This document shows, piece after piece, positions 1 to 9,580 of a stretch of DNA of 64,000 nucleotides. A program made the translations under genes and the position numbers. The stretch lies in the NCBI GenBank assembly GCA_002338655.1, contig DDIU01000010.1, positions 5,839 through 69,838 on the forward strand. The letters run 5' to 3'. The notes under the pieces were generated by a model that did no database searches, was not told the origin of the DNA, and saw only the letters and a program-made list of their open reading frames with translations. Source of the DNA: Flammeovirgaceae bacterium UBA1842. GTDB lineage: Bacteria; Bacteroidota; Bacteroidia; Cytophagales; Cyclobacteriaceae. Every line of letters begins with the position of its first letter. Within the stretch, counting starts at the first letter, position 1.

Positions 1-336
1 TAACAACAATCCTCTTGTAAATGTGGCCAACAATTTGATTTCACCAGTGGTAGCATAACTAGCTCTTAATGTTTGATAGGCTAACCAAATAATATAGGCT
101 GCACCGATATATTTTAGATAGGTGTTTATAAGTGGAGCCGATTGCAATAGGAAACCAGATAAAAGTGCACACACCCATAGCATAAGGAAGAACCCCACAA
201 CTACGCCCATCAAAAATTTAAATGATTGCTGATAACCCAACAACATACCAAAAGATGCACTTGCAATATTATTAGGCCCAGGAGTAAACGAGGTAATAAT
301 AATAAACGAAGTAAAAGCAGCTAAGTTAACTTCCAT
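1..336 (-). CDS. LysE family translocator, N-terminal part (cut by window edge)
   Basis: Reading leftwards from an ATG at 336, the frame stays open to base 1 (112 codons) and gives a very hydrophobic protein. It starts MEVNLAAFTSF and has the hallmark TPGPNN near residues 19-24, followed by several membrane segments. This motif and layout are those of LysE/RhtB amino-acid exporters, usually about 200-210 residues with six helices, so roughly half the gene is present. Substrate cannot be told from sequence. The gene is separated by 110 bp from the end of the DUF4421 gene and points the same way, so it may lie downstream of that operon. Confidence 0.85.
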   Translation of the reverse strand, partial: MEVNLAAFTSFIIITSFTPGPNNIASASFGMLLGYQQSFKFLMGVVVGFFLMLWVCALLSGFLLQSAPLINTYLKYIGAAYIIWLAYQTLRASYATTGEIKLLATFTRGLLL

Positions 337-446
337 ATTTAGTTAGTATCCAGGGTAAAAATATACGTACAAATAAAATAGAAGATGTGTTTTTTTCTGT
401 GGTTAATTTTAATCTAAATGATGAATTTCAATTATATGATCGAATA

Positions 447-1511
447 TTAAAACAATCGTTCCTTCAACACCCCCACTTCTTCCAATCTTACGCCTAAAAA
501 TATCTTGATGTTGCCAGAAGTTCCATTCACCTCCAGATTATCAATTTTTGCGGAGACTACCTGGTTTACCAATGTAATACCTGCAAAAAACCAATCGCCA
601 TTAAATCCTGCTGCCACCCTAATGTTATAAATTGGACGAATAATGATATCCTCCTTTTCTAAATCATCAACATTGTATTTTGTCCATAAGTGTGCTGGGC
701 CAATACTGAGAGAGGCATTGAAATAAAATTTACGATAAATAAATGTGTGGGTATAACCTGGAAAGAGAGCCAAGGTACTTATTCTTCCAAACCGATTATT
801 TTCATTGCCCGGATAAGCCCCCTGAGCACTTTGAGGTATCAATGTGGAGTCTGCATCATATTTATAATTAGCGAAAAACACCCCTAAAATTGGGGATCCA
901 GTGCTTTTCAATTGCCGATCTGCCTGATTATAGGCCGATCTGTAAGAGAATTTTTTATGATTGAAAATATAAAAAGCATTTAACTGAAAGTTTCTCAGTG
1001 TAAGGTCAGGGCGCTGAGGATAATTGTCCCCTGCTTGGTAACTGCTATAATGCCGGCCTGGTTTGTCTAAATACAGACCTCTATAGCGTTGATATGCTAT
1101 ATCAGCACCCCATCTTTTTGTATAAATGTTAGATTGAAAATCAAAGGATTTGGTTTCGCCAAATTTCTCAACTGGCTTATTGGCTTCGTCTTGGTGCAGT
1201 TTAAATGATAACTCTGCCCCAATTTCGAATAGGTATAATCCAAAGCCAAAGTAAGTACTTGAACTTGGGTTATAGGTTATTTTATTGGCATTCTTATTTT
1301 CATCATTAAATTCAAGCGTCAGGTTCCTAACAGTCAGAATTGGCTTGATATAAAACTTGTGAGGGAAGTCCTTAATATAGATTTCCCTAACTGAATCATA
1401 CTTGACCGTCTGCAATGAATCATTTCTGAATTGAGCTGACACCGGAGATGCCAAAATCATGAATAAAATAAGAAACAATAATTCCTTAAAGTTACCTATG
1501 CTTGTTTTCAC
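447..1511 (-). CDS. DUF4421 family outer-membrane-type protein
   Basis: 354 residues with an N-terminal signal peptide ending near SPVSAQ (residues 22-27). The rest is rich in alternating aromatic and polar residues with many short beta-strand-like stretches, as expected for an outer-membrane beta barrel. The sequence resembles the Bacteroidota family DUF4421, whose function is not established. It starts only 2 bp after the hslU stop and is the last gene of the lon-porQ-hslU cluster, so it is probably co-transcribed. The family call is from recall of its pattern and the barrel topology is inferred. Confidence 0.75.
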   Translation of the reverse strand: MKTSIGNFKELLFLILFMILASPVSAQFRNDSLQTVKYDSVREIYIKDFPHKFYIKPILTVRNLTLEFNDENKNANKITYNPSSSTYFGFGLYLFEIGAELSFKLHQDEANKPVEKFGETKSFDFQSNIYTKRWGADIAYQRYRGLYLDKPGRHYSSYQAGDNYPQRPDLTLRNFQLNAFYIFNHKKFSYRSAYNQADRQLKSTGSPILGVFFANYKYDADSTLIPQSAQGAYPGNENNRFGRISTLALFPGYTHTFIYRKFYFNASLSIGPAHLWTKYNVDDLEKEDIIIRPIYNIRVAAGFNGDWFFAGITLVNQVVSAKIDNLEVNGTSGNIKIFLGVRLEEVGVLKERLF

Positions 1512-1513
1512 AT

Positions 1514-2896
1514 TTACAGTATAAACTCACTAAGGTCTTTATTTTTCACCAAACCTTGAAGTTTTTCCCGTACTAACTCTTTGGTAACCAAAATTTTGGA
1601 ATTTGGGCCGATCTTATCAGGTACATCAAATAAGAATTCATTGAGAAGTCGGCTCATCACCGTATGCAATCTCCTGGCTCCAATATTCTCCACTTCTGAA
1701 TTGATATGAAAAGCGGTTTCAGCTAACTCTTCCAGCGCATCTTCCTGAAATGAAAGTTCTACCTGCTCTGATTGGAGCAAAGCTATGTACTGTTTAGTCA
1801 ATGAATTTTTAGGTTCCTTCAAAATATGGAAAAAATCATCCTTTGTTAAATTTTCCAGCTCCACTCTTATCGGAAATCTTCCCTGCAATTCAGGGATCAG
1901 ATCGGATGGTTTGGCAACGTGAAATGCACCGGCCGCTATAAACAATACATGGTCTGATTTAATTACACCATATTTCGTATTGATGGTACTCCCTTCAACA
2001 ATAGGCAAAAGATCCCGTTGAACCCCTTCCCTGCTCACATCAGCCCCTTTTTGCCCACCACTGCTGGCAATCTTATCAATTTCATCGATAAATATTATAC
2101 CTGTATTCTCAGCACGGGCAATGGCCAGCTCCTTCACTTCGTCCATATCAATCAACTTGGCCGATTCCTCTTCAAACAAAAGTTTTCTTGCCTCACTGAT
2201 GGTAACTTTTCTCTTTTTCGATTTTTTCGGCATCATATTGCCAATCATTTCCTGTAGGTTGATCATTGAAGATTCATCCATCATGCCTCCACCTATCATG
2301 CCCACACCGCCAGCCGAGGGCTTCTGTACATTGATATCAATCTTTCTTTCTTCTAATTCCCCATTCCTGATTTTCTCCCTGAACCTCTCCCTTGTCCTTT
2401 CGTTTAGCTCCTGTTCTGTTTTGGGTTCTTCATCAGTTTGGGTTTTTGTTGATGAACCATTGGTGTGCATGGGTGGAATGAGCGCATCAAGTATAATCTC
2501 CTCCACAATTTGTTCCGCACGTTGCTTCACATTCTCCTTTTTCTCTGATTTTACAAGATTAACGGCCTGTTCTACCAAATCACGAACCATACTCTCCACA
2601 TCACGACCCACATAACCCACCTCTGTAAATTTAGAAGCCTCTACCTTAACAAAAGGAGCATTGGCGATTTTTGCCAACCTTCTGGCAATCTCTGTTTTAC
2701 CTACACCAGTTGCACCTATCATCAAGATGTTATTAGGTACAATTTCCCCCTGCATGTCATCCTTAACATTCATCCTCCTCCATCTATTTCGCAAGGCGAT
2801 AGCTACATTTCTTTTAGCCTCCTTCTGTCCGATAATGTATTTGTCAAGTTCTTCAACTATTTGTTTCGGGGTGAAATAACTTTCTCTGTTTATCAT
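1514..2896 (-). CDS. hslU: ATP-dependent protease ATPase subunit HslU (ClpY)
   Basis: AAA+ unfoldase that feeds substrates to the HslV peptidase. 460 residues, normal for the family. Walker A GATGVGKT is at residues 61-68, the pore loop GYVG at about 94-97, and Walker B with FIDEID near 270. A variable, charged I-domain insertion lies between them at roughly 110-240. The C-terminus DLSEFIL matches the family tail that docks into HslV, so the protein looks competent to pair with HslV although no hslV lies in this window. The ATG overlaps the porQ stop in an ATGA junction (2893-2896), which points to translational coupling. Confidence 0.97.
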   Translation of the reverse strand: MINRESYFTPKQIVEELDKYIIGQKEAKRNVAIALRNRWRRMNVKDDMQGEIVPNNILMIGATGVGKTEIARRLAKIANAPFVKVEASKFTEVGYVGRDVESMVRDLVEQAVNLVKSEKKENVKQRAEQIVEEIILDALIPPMHTNGSSTKTQTDEEPKTEQELNERTRERFREKIRNGELEERKIDINVQKPSAGGVGMIGGGMMDESSMINLQEMIGNMMPKKSKKRKVTISEARKLLFEEESAKLIDMDEVKELAIARAENTGIIFIDEIDKIASSGGQKGADVSREGVQRDLLPIVEGSTINTKYGVIKSDHVLFIAAGAFHVAKPSDLIPELQGRFPIRVELENLTKDDFFHILKEPKNSLTKQYIALLQSEQVELSFQEDALEELAETAFHINSEVENIGARRLHTVMSRLLNEFLFDVPDKIGPNSKILVTKELVREKLQGLVKNKDLSEFIL

Positions 2897-3912
2897 AACT
2901 TATTCCTTCTCTTTAAAAACATATTCGTATTGGCGGTTACAGAAAAATTGTTGGATCCTCCTGCTGCATGGTAGCCACCTCTGCTATAGGCAAATTCAAA
3001 TGCCTTAATTCTAAACATCAAGCCGTAGGAAATTCCTGCCCCGCCCGATGTCTCTGCTAATTTTAACTCTTGCCGTACCAAATGGTTATACCCAAACCGT
3101 ACATTTAAATTCTTTGATAACAATAATTCAGCCCCTATGTTAACATGTCGAAGCACATTGTCAAATTCACCCGTTTTATCTGGGCCATCAACATCATTGA
3201 CATTAAAGTAAGTAATGTCCCCCTTATTGAGATTGTACCCTGTTAATGAAAACCTTAACGGCATATGTTCAGGCTTAAACGATATTCCCAATTGAACATC
3301 AAAAGGTAGTTTGGAGTCACTGGTGGTTGTATAGTCGCTTAACACCAACCCTATGTTTTTTATTGCAAGTCCCACAGTTAATTGCTTATCAGGATGAATA
3401 AATACACCTCCAATATCAGCAGCTATAGCCGATGATGAATACCCGGCCAAATTCGAATTGATAAACTTCAAAGATGCACCAACACCAAAATTACCCACCT
3501 GATGTGCCCTACCTATGATCACCAAAGTCTCATTTGCAGAATATGTGCCTAAACTGGCACCAGTATCATCGTAACTATCAATTTCGCCATATCCTAAATG
3601 GGTTATCCCAAAAAACCAAGACCCATATTTACCAAAATCATGTTGATAAACTGTAGAAACTATACTGGCATCTGCAAAGTAGTCTAAATATGAAAAAGAT
3701 ACCTTACCAGAAAGTGTATCACCATTCAATGCAGGATTATTTAAACCAAAGTTAACATCCTGATTGACCAATGAGACATTGACACCACCAAGCCCGGTTA
3801 ACCTTGGGTTGGCCGGAATATTCACAAATTCATAAGAATGTTGCCCACCTATCTGACCATAACCTATAAATGGTGACAGTACAAAAATGAGCAAAACAAT
3901 CCTTTGAAACAT
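2893..3912 (-). CDS. porQ: Type IX secretion system protein PorQ
   Basis: 339 residues. A signal peptide ends near GYGQ, followed by the motif region NIPANPRLTGLGG, typical of the PorV/PorQ-type outer-membrane barrel proteins (FadL-like fold). Length and the early tract match PorQ rather than the longer PorV. In Porphyromonas PorQ is one of the outer-membrane components needed for type IX secretion. The gene sits 11 bp downstream of lon and overlaps hslU by 4 bp. This differs from the pairing with cmk that I recall from other Bacteroidota. The exact role at the outer membrane is family knowledge. Confidence 0.85.
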   Translation of the reverse strand: MFQRIVLLIFVLSPFIGYGQIGGQHSYEFVNIPANPRLTGLGGVNVSLVNQDVNFGLNNPALNGDTLSGKVSFSYLDYFADASIVSTVYQHDFGKYGSWFFGITHLGYGEIDSYDDTGASLGTYSANETLVIIGRAHQVGNFGVGASLKFINSNLAGYSSSAIAADIGGVFIHPDKQLTVGLAIKNIGLVLSDYTTTSDSKLPFDVQLGISFKPEHMPLRFSLTGYNLNKGDITYFNVNDVDGPDKTGEFDNVLRHVNIGAELLLSKNLNVRFGYNHLVRQELKLAETSGGAGISYGLMFRIKAFEFAYSRGGYHAAGGSNNFSVTANTNMFLKRRNKL

Positions 3913-3923
3913 GCGCCAACTAT

Positions 3924-6389
3924 TTAGTCTGCTATATTAACCTTTTCAGGGAAAGTAAATTGCATTGGTTTCTTTACATTTTCTTTGAGTAGCGCAAGAT
4001 CCAATACCTCAGCAACATTTTGCACATAGTGTATTTTTAGGCTCTTGGTGTAAATTTTGTCAATTTCATCAATGTCCCGCTTGTTTCTTTCAGACAGTAT
4101 TAGCTCTTTAATGCCTGCTCTCCTAGCGGCCAAAATCTTCTCTTTTACCCCTCCTACAGGAAGCACCTTGCCTATTAAGGTTATTTCCCCTGTCATGGCT
4201 AGCTTAGCCTTAACCTTCCTTTGTGTGTAAACGGAAGCTAATGAAGTAAGCATGGTAATCCCTGCTGAAGGACCATCTTTAGGTACCGCTCCCGCAGGAA
4301 CATGCACATGTAAATCATAATGATCAAATACACGGTGATCAATATTATAATCATCGGCATTGGCCCGCAAATAAGATATCGCAGCCATGGCCGATTCTTT
4401 CATCACATCTCCAAGTTGACCTGATAGGGTTAGCTTTCCCTTCCCTTTGCTCAAACTGGATTCAATAAAGAGTATTTCCCCACCTACCTGTGTCCATGCT
4501 AAACCAGTTACCAATCCAGCAGTATCATTACCTTCATACAATTCCTTGTCAAAAATTTCAGCCCCCAGTATTTTTACCACTTCATCAGCAGAAATCGTTT
4601 TTTCAAATTCTTGCTCCATCGCCACTGACTTGGCCACGTGCCTTATAACCGATCCAATTTTACGTTCAAGGTTTCTTACACCCGACTCACGGGTATAACC
4701 ATCAATAAGCTTATTAATGGCAGCTTTGTGAAAGGTAACATCACCGGTCTTAAGGCCATGTTCCTTCTTCTGTTTAGGAATGAGGTGTTTTCTGGCTATC
4801 TCCGATTTTTCCTCTAAGGTATAACCGCTGATTTCAATAATCTCCATTCTATCTCTTAATGCCGGACTAATGGTATCCAATGAATTGGCAGTAGCCACAA
4901 ACAGTACTTTCGATAGATCATACTCCACCTCAAGGTAGTTATCCATGAACGAGTTATTTTGTTCAGGGTCAAGCACCTCCAATAAGGCAGAGGCAGGATC
5001 ACCTCTGAAATTTGAATTTACTTTATCGATCTCATCCAGTATAAAAACAGGGTTCGATGATTTCGCCTTTTTTATGTTTTGTATCACTTTACCCGGCATA
5101 GCGCCCACATAAGTCTTTCTGTGTCCACGTATTTCCGCTTCATCATGCACACCACCTAGTGACATTCTGACATATTTTCTTTTCAGTGCTTTTGCGATAG
5201 ACCTGCCCAAAGATGTCTTTCCAACTCCCGGAGGGCCATATAAACAAAGGATAGGGCCTTTCATATCTTGCTTTAGTTTCAACACGGCCAGATATTCGAT
5301 TATCCTTTCCTTTACCTTATCCATCCCAAAATGATCCTTATCTAGGATTTTTCGGGCTCTCTTGAGATCAAAGTCGTCTTTAGTATACTCTTCCCAAGGT
5401 AGCTCCAGCATCAGCTCCACATAATTCAACGCCACAGGATACTCTGCAGCTTGTGGGTTCATCCTAAGTATTTTATCAAGTTCCTTTTCGAAATATTTTT
5501 TGACAGTAGCAGGCCATTTCTTCTTCTCACCTCTAAGTTTTAACTCCTCAACTTCCCGGTCGGGTCCATCGAAACCAAGCTCGTCTTGCATTACCCTGAT
5601 CTGCTGACGCAGGTAGTAATCACGCTGCTGCTGGTCAATGTCGGTATGTACTTTCTTTTGGATATCATATTTCAATTCCAAAAGCTGGATCTCCTTCAGC
5701 ATGAACTCAAGGAGTAATGTGGCTCTTTCCAGCCCATCGTTCAACTCCAATAACCTTTGTTTATCACTTACCTCAGCATTAAGGTTAGATGCCAAAAAGT
5801 GGGTTAAGAAGCTTAAATCATGGATATTATCCAAAGCCATTTGTGCTTCCTGTGGTATTTCTGGATTTAATCGAAGGATTTTAGTAGCGGAATCTTTGAG
5901 TGATTGCATCAAAGCTTTCGTCTCTTTATTCTTCTTTGAGGGTACCGCACTTTTCAATACACTTACCTTTGCAGTTAAAAAGGGCTCTTCAGAGACTATA
6001 CCATCAACTTTAAACCGTGCTTTACCTTGAATGATGATGGTAGTGTTTCCATCTGGCTGAACAAGCATTTTGATGATTTTCGCCAATGTCCCTACCTGAT
6101 AGATATCTTTAACAGCCGGATCTTCGGTTTCAATGTTTTTCTGAGCAACAACACCAATAATCTTCGAACCTCTATTGGCCTTTTTTACCAGTTTAATAGA
6201 TTTTTCCCGACCTACTGTAATGGGTATAACCACCCCTGGAAACAGTACAGTATTTCTTATTGGCAGTAATCCAAGCTCTTCAGGAACTTCATCATCCTTT
6301 GTTTTTTTATCGTCCTCAGGATTTATCAATTCAATAATTTCTTCGGTTTCACCCTGCGCAATATCCGTCAAATATAAGTTCTTAAACAT
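3924..6389 (-). CDS. lon: ATP-dependent protease Lon (LonA)
   Basis: Cytoplasmic AAA+ serine protease that degrades misfolded and regulatory proteins. 821 residues with the LonA order: N-terminal substrate domain (the LPIRNTVLFPGVVIPI stretch near 43-58), coiled middle, AAA+ module with Walker A GPPGVGKTS and Walker B FILDEIDK, and the C-terminal protease domain. The catalytic Ser is in KDGPSAG and the catalytic Lys in GGVKEK. All key residues are intact. It is the first gene of a four-gene minus-strand cluster with porQ, hslU and the DUF4421 gene. A TGTCA-N3-TGACA palindrome lies 28 bp upstream of the start. Confidence 0.97.
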   Translation of the reverse strand: MFKNLYLTDIAQGETEEIIELINPEDDKKTKDDEVPEELGLLPIRNTVLFPGVVIPITVGREKSIKLVKKANRGSKIIGVVAQKNIETEDPAVKDIYQVGTLAKIIKMLVQPDGNTTIIIQGKARFKVDGIVSEEPFLTAKVSVLKSAVPSKKNKETKALMQSLKDSATKILRLNPEIPQEAQMALDNIHDLSFLTHFLASNLNAEVSDKQRLLELNDGLERATLLLEFMLKEIQLLELKYDIQKKVHTDIDQQQRDYYLRQQIRVMQDELGFDGPDREVEELKLRGEKKKWPATVKKYFEKELDKILRMNPQAAEYPVALNYVELMLELPWEEYTKDDFDLKRARKILDKDHFGMDKVKERIIEYLAVLKLKQDMKGPILCLYGPPGVGKTSLGRSIAKALKRKYVRMSLGGVHDEAEIRGHRKTYVGAMPGKVIQNIKKAKSSNPVFILDEIDKVNSNFRGDPASALLEVLDPEQNNSFMDNYLEVEYDLSKVLFVATANSLDTISPALRDRMEIIEISGYTLEEKSEIARKHLIPKQKKEHGLKTGDVTFHKAAINKLIDGYTRESGVRNLERKIGSVIRHVAKSVAMEQEFEKTISADEVVKILGAEIFDKELYEGNDTAGLVTGLAWTQVGGEILFIESSLSKGKGKLTLSGQLGDVMKESAMAAISYLRANADDYNIDHRVFDHYDLHVHVPAGAVPKDGPSAGITMLTSLASVYTQRKVKAKLAMTGEITLIGKVLPVGGVKEKILAARRAGIKELILSERNKRDIDEIDKIYTKSLKIHYVQNVAEVLDLALLKENVKKPMQFTFPEKVNIAD

Positions 6390-6416
6390 CTATTTCTCTT
6401 TATTCTAATTATAGAA

Positions 6417-6429
6417 TGTCAAAATGACA
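6417..6429 (-). promoter_or_regulatory. Palindrome TGTCA-N3-TGACA upstream of lon
   Basis: A perfect 5-bp inverted repeat with a 3-nt spacer lies 28 bp upstream of the lon start codon, in the 178-bp region shared with the divergent OmpA-type gene. Its position suits an operator or part of a stress promoter for lon. No regulator can be named from sequence, and a 10-bp palindrome can occur by chance in AT-rich DNA. Confidence 0.35.
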
Positions 6430-6573
6430 CACTAATGTATAAATTTCAGTACTTTTCTGTTGGCTACTAAAGAGTCAATAGCTATGCCAAACTCATACTG
6501 GAGCCAATTTGATAAAAATACATTTTTGTAACATCTTTATTATCCGCATTAAAATTTCGACTAGGTAGTGAAA

Positions 6574-8556
6574 ATGATTTTAGTTAGGTGGCTTTTTTTA
6601 TTGATTTTACTTGCCTTTGCATTTACACCGGGCAGTGCCCAAAAGAAAAGGGGTAAACGGGTAGTAACGTCTTTTGAAATTACAGATACACTAAAAACAT
6701 TCAGTGAGTCCCACCTCTTCGACTTCCCTAATGTCAATAAAAAATTCTATTATAAAAATGAAAATGACCTGAAGCAAATCCAAAAGCTGGATGATGCTAA
6801 AGATTGGGAGCGATTATATCCAGTACTCAGGAGCTATGTCAAAAAATTCGGAATAGTTAATTTTTATAGGGACACATACTGGATATGGCGCCTTGCAAAA
6901 TTGACGGAAATTTATGGCAATATATCTGAAGCCAAATTACTTTATAAGCTTGTACTTAGGCATCACCGTGAAGATATTGATATTAATACGATAGAACTCT
7001 ACTACGATAAATTAACGGAAAATGATAAAGATTACTATGTGCCCCTTGAATACTATTATGAACTGGTGGATTACCGCAAAGAAATAGATACCCTGCGTCC
7101 GCCCCGAAGTGTACTGCTCAATATGGGCAGTAAAGTCAATTCCGATAAATCTGATTATGGCCCTGCTTTAAGTAGTAAGGATGAAAAACTCATATTTACC
7201 TCTAAGCGTAATTCACATTATCGTGGGTTGGATCCGGTTAATGATGAAGACCTATTTTATACCACCAATGAATATGACAGCTGGGGAGAAGCTATTGAAT
7301 TTAAGGAGCTAAATACCCAGTATAACGAAGGTTCGGCCACCATTAGCCGTGATGGCCAAACACTCTTTTTTGCACGTTGCAATGCCCCCGATGGGCTAGG
7401 TGATTGCGATATTTATAGTGCCAAATTACAGGAAGATAACAGTTGGGGCGAGGTACAAAACCTTGGTTTTAATGTCAACAGTATCGCCTGGGACAGCCAT
7501 CCTAGTCTTTCTCATCAGGAGGACACCCTTTATTTTGCTTCTGATCGCCTTGGGGGGTTTGGACTCTCGGATATTTACTACACCGTCAAAGATGAATCGG
7601 GAAAATGGCAAAAAGCGCTGAACATTGGCCCCATCATCAATACAAGGAATTCAGAAGTAAGTCCTTTTTATCATAATGTGTTCAATGTACTCTATTTTAG
7701 TTCCAATGGGCAAAATCTCAACTTTGGAGAATTTGATATATACAAATCGTATTTCGATGGAAAAAACTGGGGTGAACCAAAAAATATTGGGCCACTTGTC
7801 AATGGGCCTGGCAGTGAATTCTATTTTACCATCGACTCCAAATCCAACAACCTCTATTATGCCCGGTCAGTAGAGAACAAAATGGACAACCTTGATCTTT
7901 ACTCCTTTCCCCTACCAATGGAGGCACAACCGGGTGCAACTACCACAGTTCGTGGTTCACTTACGGACGAAAAAACAGGTAAACCTTTTAAAGGCATTGT
8001 TTCTATCATTGACTTAGATCAGGGCATTGAAGTGGCACCGAAGTTCTTACGCCCTGATGGATCGTTTCAATTTGACTTGATCAATAATAGTAATTACCTA
8101 CTGATCATTCAAGGTGAGGAGTTTTTCAGGATTGAAGAGCTTTTCTATCTGGATGGTGAAATGCAATTGGATAAAATCACCTCACCGATCTCCAGTAAGC
8201 TGAAATTTGAATCCATTGAATTTGAGGAAGGTAAAGCAGAAATGTCAACCCCAATGTATAATGATCTGGACAAAATGGCAGATTTCCTACTTGACAACCC
8301 TGAGTTTAAACTTCACATTTCCGGGCATACCGACTCAAATGGTAGGGAAGATTTCAATCTTAAACTATCGCAAGAAAGGGCGGATATTATCAAGGAGTAT
8401 CTGGTATATTTTGGTAATGTAGATGAATCACGCATTACCGCTAAAGGTTATGGCAGTTCAAAACCCATAGTCACCAACTCTGAGCAGAAAGCACTTAACC
8501 GAAGGGTTGAATTTGAAATTTACAAAGGCCAACAAAAACCACAATACGAAAAATAA
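6574..8556 (+). CDS. OmpA family protein with PD40 propeller and peptidoglycan-binding domain
   Basis: About 660 residues. A signal peptide ends near PGSAQ. An alpha-helical, TPR-like stretch follows, then a beta-propeller with repeated PD40 blocks (LIFTSKR, LFFARC, LYFASDR, LYFSSNG, LYYARS) at roughly residues 190-450. Next come a carboxypeptidase-regulatory-like domain (about 465-540) and a C-terminal OmpA domain with SGHTDSNG and the following NxxLSxxRA pattern. This architecture is common in Bacteroidota envelope proteins and should anchor to peptidoglycan in the periplasm. I prefer the ATG at 6574. An in-frame GTG two codons earlier (6568) is the alternative. Confidence 0.9.
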   Translation: MILVRWLFLLILLAFAFTPGSAQKKRGKRVVTSFEITDTLKTFSESHLFDFPNVNKKFYYKNENDLKQIQKLDDAKDWERLYPVLRSYVKKFGIVNFYRDTYWIWRLAKLTEIYGNISEAKLLYKLVLRHHREDIDINTIELYYDKLTENDKDYYVPLEYYYELVDYRKEIDTLRPPRSVLLNMGSKVNSDKSDYGPALSSKDEKLIFTSKRNSHYRGLDPVNDEDLFYTTNEYDSWGEAIEFKELNTQYNEGSATISRDGQTLFFARCNAPDGLGDCDIYSAKLQEDNSWGEVQNLGFNVNSIAWDSHPSLSHQEDTLYFASDRLGGFGLSDIYYTVKDESGKWQKALNIGPIINTRNSEVSPFYHNVFNVLYFSSNGQNLNFGEFDIYKSYFDGKNWGEPKNIGPLVNGPGSEFYFTIDSKSNNLYYARSVENKMDNLDLYSFPLPMEAQPGATTTVRGSLTDEKTGKPFKGIVSIIDLDQGIEVAPKFLRPDGSFQFDLINNSNYLLIIQGEEFFRIEELFYLDGEMQLDKITSPISSKLKFESIEFEEGKAEMSTPMYNDLDKMADFLLDNPEFKLHISGHTDSNGREDFNLKLSQERADIIKEYLVYFGNVDESRITAKGYGSSKPIVTNSEQKALNRRVEFEIYKGQQKPQYEK

Positions 8557-8655
8557 CGGCTCCAGTACAAGTTTGGTGGATCCTAAAAATATATTCAATC
8601 AAATTGAACCTTTGCTGCCTACCACCGACTTACAGTTGTCAATCAAATAAAACGG

Positions 8656-9180
8656 ATGAACCAAGACCAAATTTTTGATGAGCTACTTATTTTAAAGTGT
8701 CGGGAGGGTGATACCAAAGCCTTTGAATTGTTAGTCAAGCGCTGGAGCAAAAAATTAATATTCTTCGCCTATAAATTCACTAACAACATTGAGGCTGCCC
8801 GCGATGTCACTCAGGAAAGTTGGATTTCAATCCATAAAGGGCTGAGAAAACTTCAGGAGCCATCCAAATTCAAAAGTTGGGCTTTTAGGATTACCCATAA
8901 CAAGTCCATTGATTATTTGAGGCAACAGAAAAAACAGGAATTGGCCGAAATTGAGCCAGTGATTGAGGATGATCTAGACAATGATCAATGGCCAACTGTA
9001 AATGCCCTACTACTAAATATGCCTAAACAGCATAAAACAGTGTTGACCTTATTCTACTTGGAACAGCAGTCAATCAGGCAAATTGCCTCTATTCTAAAGT
9101 TGTCAGAAGGTACGGTCAAGTCTAGGATTTTTTACGCAAGAGAACATTTAAAAAGAAAATATAAGGAGGTGAAATTATGA
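8656..9180 (+). CDS. ECF-type RNA polymerase sigma-70 factor
   Basis: 174 residues with a sigma-2 region (KFTNNIEAARDVTQESW near 37-53, the part that contacts the -10 element) and a C-terminal sigma-4 helix-turn-helix (SIRQIASILKLSEGTVKSRI near 143-162). No sigma-3 or extra C-terminal domain, as expected for ECF sigma factors. Its stop overlaps the start of the next gene in an ATGA junction, so the two are translationally coupled and the partner is a candidate regulator of this sigma factor. Target genes are unknown. Confidence 0.93.
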   Translation: MNQDQIFDELLILKCREGDTKAFELLVKRWSKKLIFFAYKFTNNIEAARDVTQESWISIHKGLRKLQEPSKFKSWAFRITHNKSIDYLRQQKKQELAEIEPVIEDDLDNDQWPTVNALLLNMPKQHKTVLTLFYLEQQSIRQIASILKLSEGTVKSRIFYAREHLKRKYKEVKL

Positions 9181-9557
9181 AACATACAGATGAACAAATC
9201 GACAAAATCATTCATGATGCATTGAGCAAAGAAGAAGCTCAGTTTTATGATCAGTTAGGTGAACAAAACATATTGGATATGTCATTGGGTGTATTCCAAG
9301 GGAAGAATAAAGGCTTTTATGTAATGATCTTAATAGTATCATTTGTCATATTTGGATTTTTTATTTTCTGCGCCATTGAATTTTATAATGCTGAAACAAC
9401 CAGGGACATGTTAATTTATGGAGCAATGGGTGGATGGGCAATAATAAGTGTCGGATTTGTCAAAATATGGCATTGGTTGCAAATGAATACCAACAGTCTG
9501 TTGCGGGAAATAAAACGACTCGAACTGCAGATTGCAGCAATGGCTGCCCAGAAATAA
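9177..9557 (+). CDS. Small membrane protein coupled to ECF sigma factor (DUF6768-like)
   Basis: 126 residues. A soluble N-terminal part (about 45 residues, starting with TDEQIDKIIHDALSKEEAQF) is followed by two membrane segments (about 51-68 and 78-94) and a short amphipathic, coiled-coil-like C-terminus (REIKRLELQIAAM). It resembles the DUF6768 family, which I associate with ECF sigma factor genes in Bacteroidota. No zinc-binding anti-sigma motif (HxxxCxxC) is present. The 4-bp overlap with the sigma gene suggests it acts on that sigma factor, perhaps as a membrane anti-sigma, but this is inference. Confidence 0.7.
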   Translation: MKHTDEQIDKIIHDALSKEEAQFYDQLGEQNILDMSLGVFQGKNKGFYVMILIVSFVIFGFFIFCAIEFYNAETTRDMLIYGAMGGWAIISVGFVKIWHWLQMNTNSLLREIKRLELQIAAMAAQK

Positions 9558-9580
9558 CTCCAGCCAATAGTATAAAAAAA

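Noticed and set aside
2121..2615. 164-codon plus-strand open frame, antisense to hslU
   Set aside because: Ser/Phe-rich shadow of a strongly supported hslU gene; no recognisable domain.
6390..6416. TATAAT-like hexamer upstream of lon
   Set aside because: It sits only 3 bp from a TTGACA-like match, too close for a -35/-10 pair, and Bacteroidota promoters use TAnnTTTG instead.
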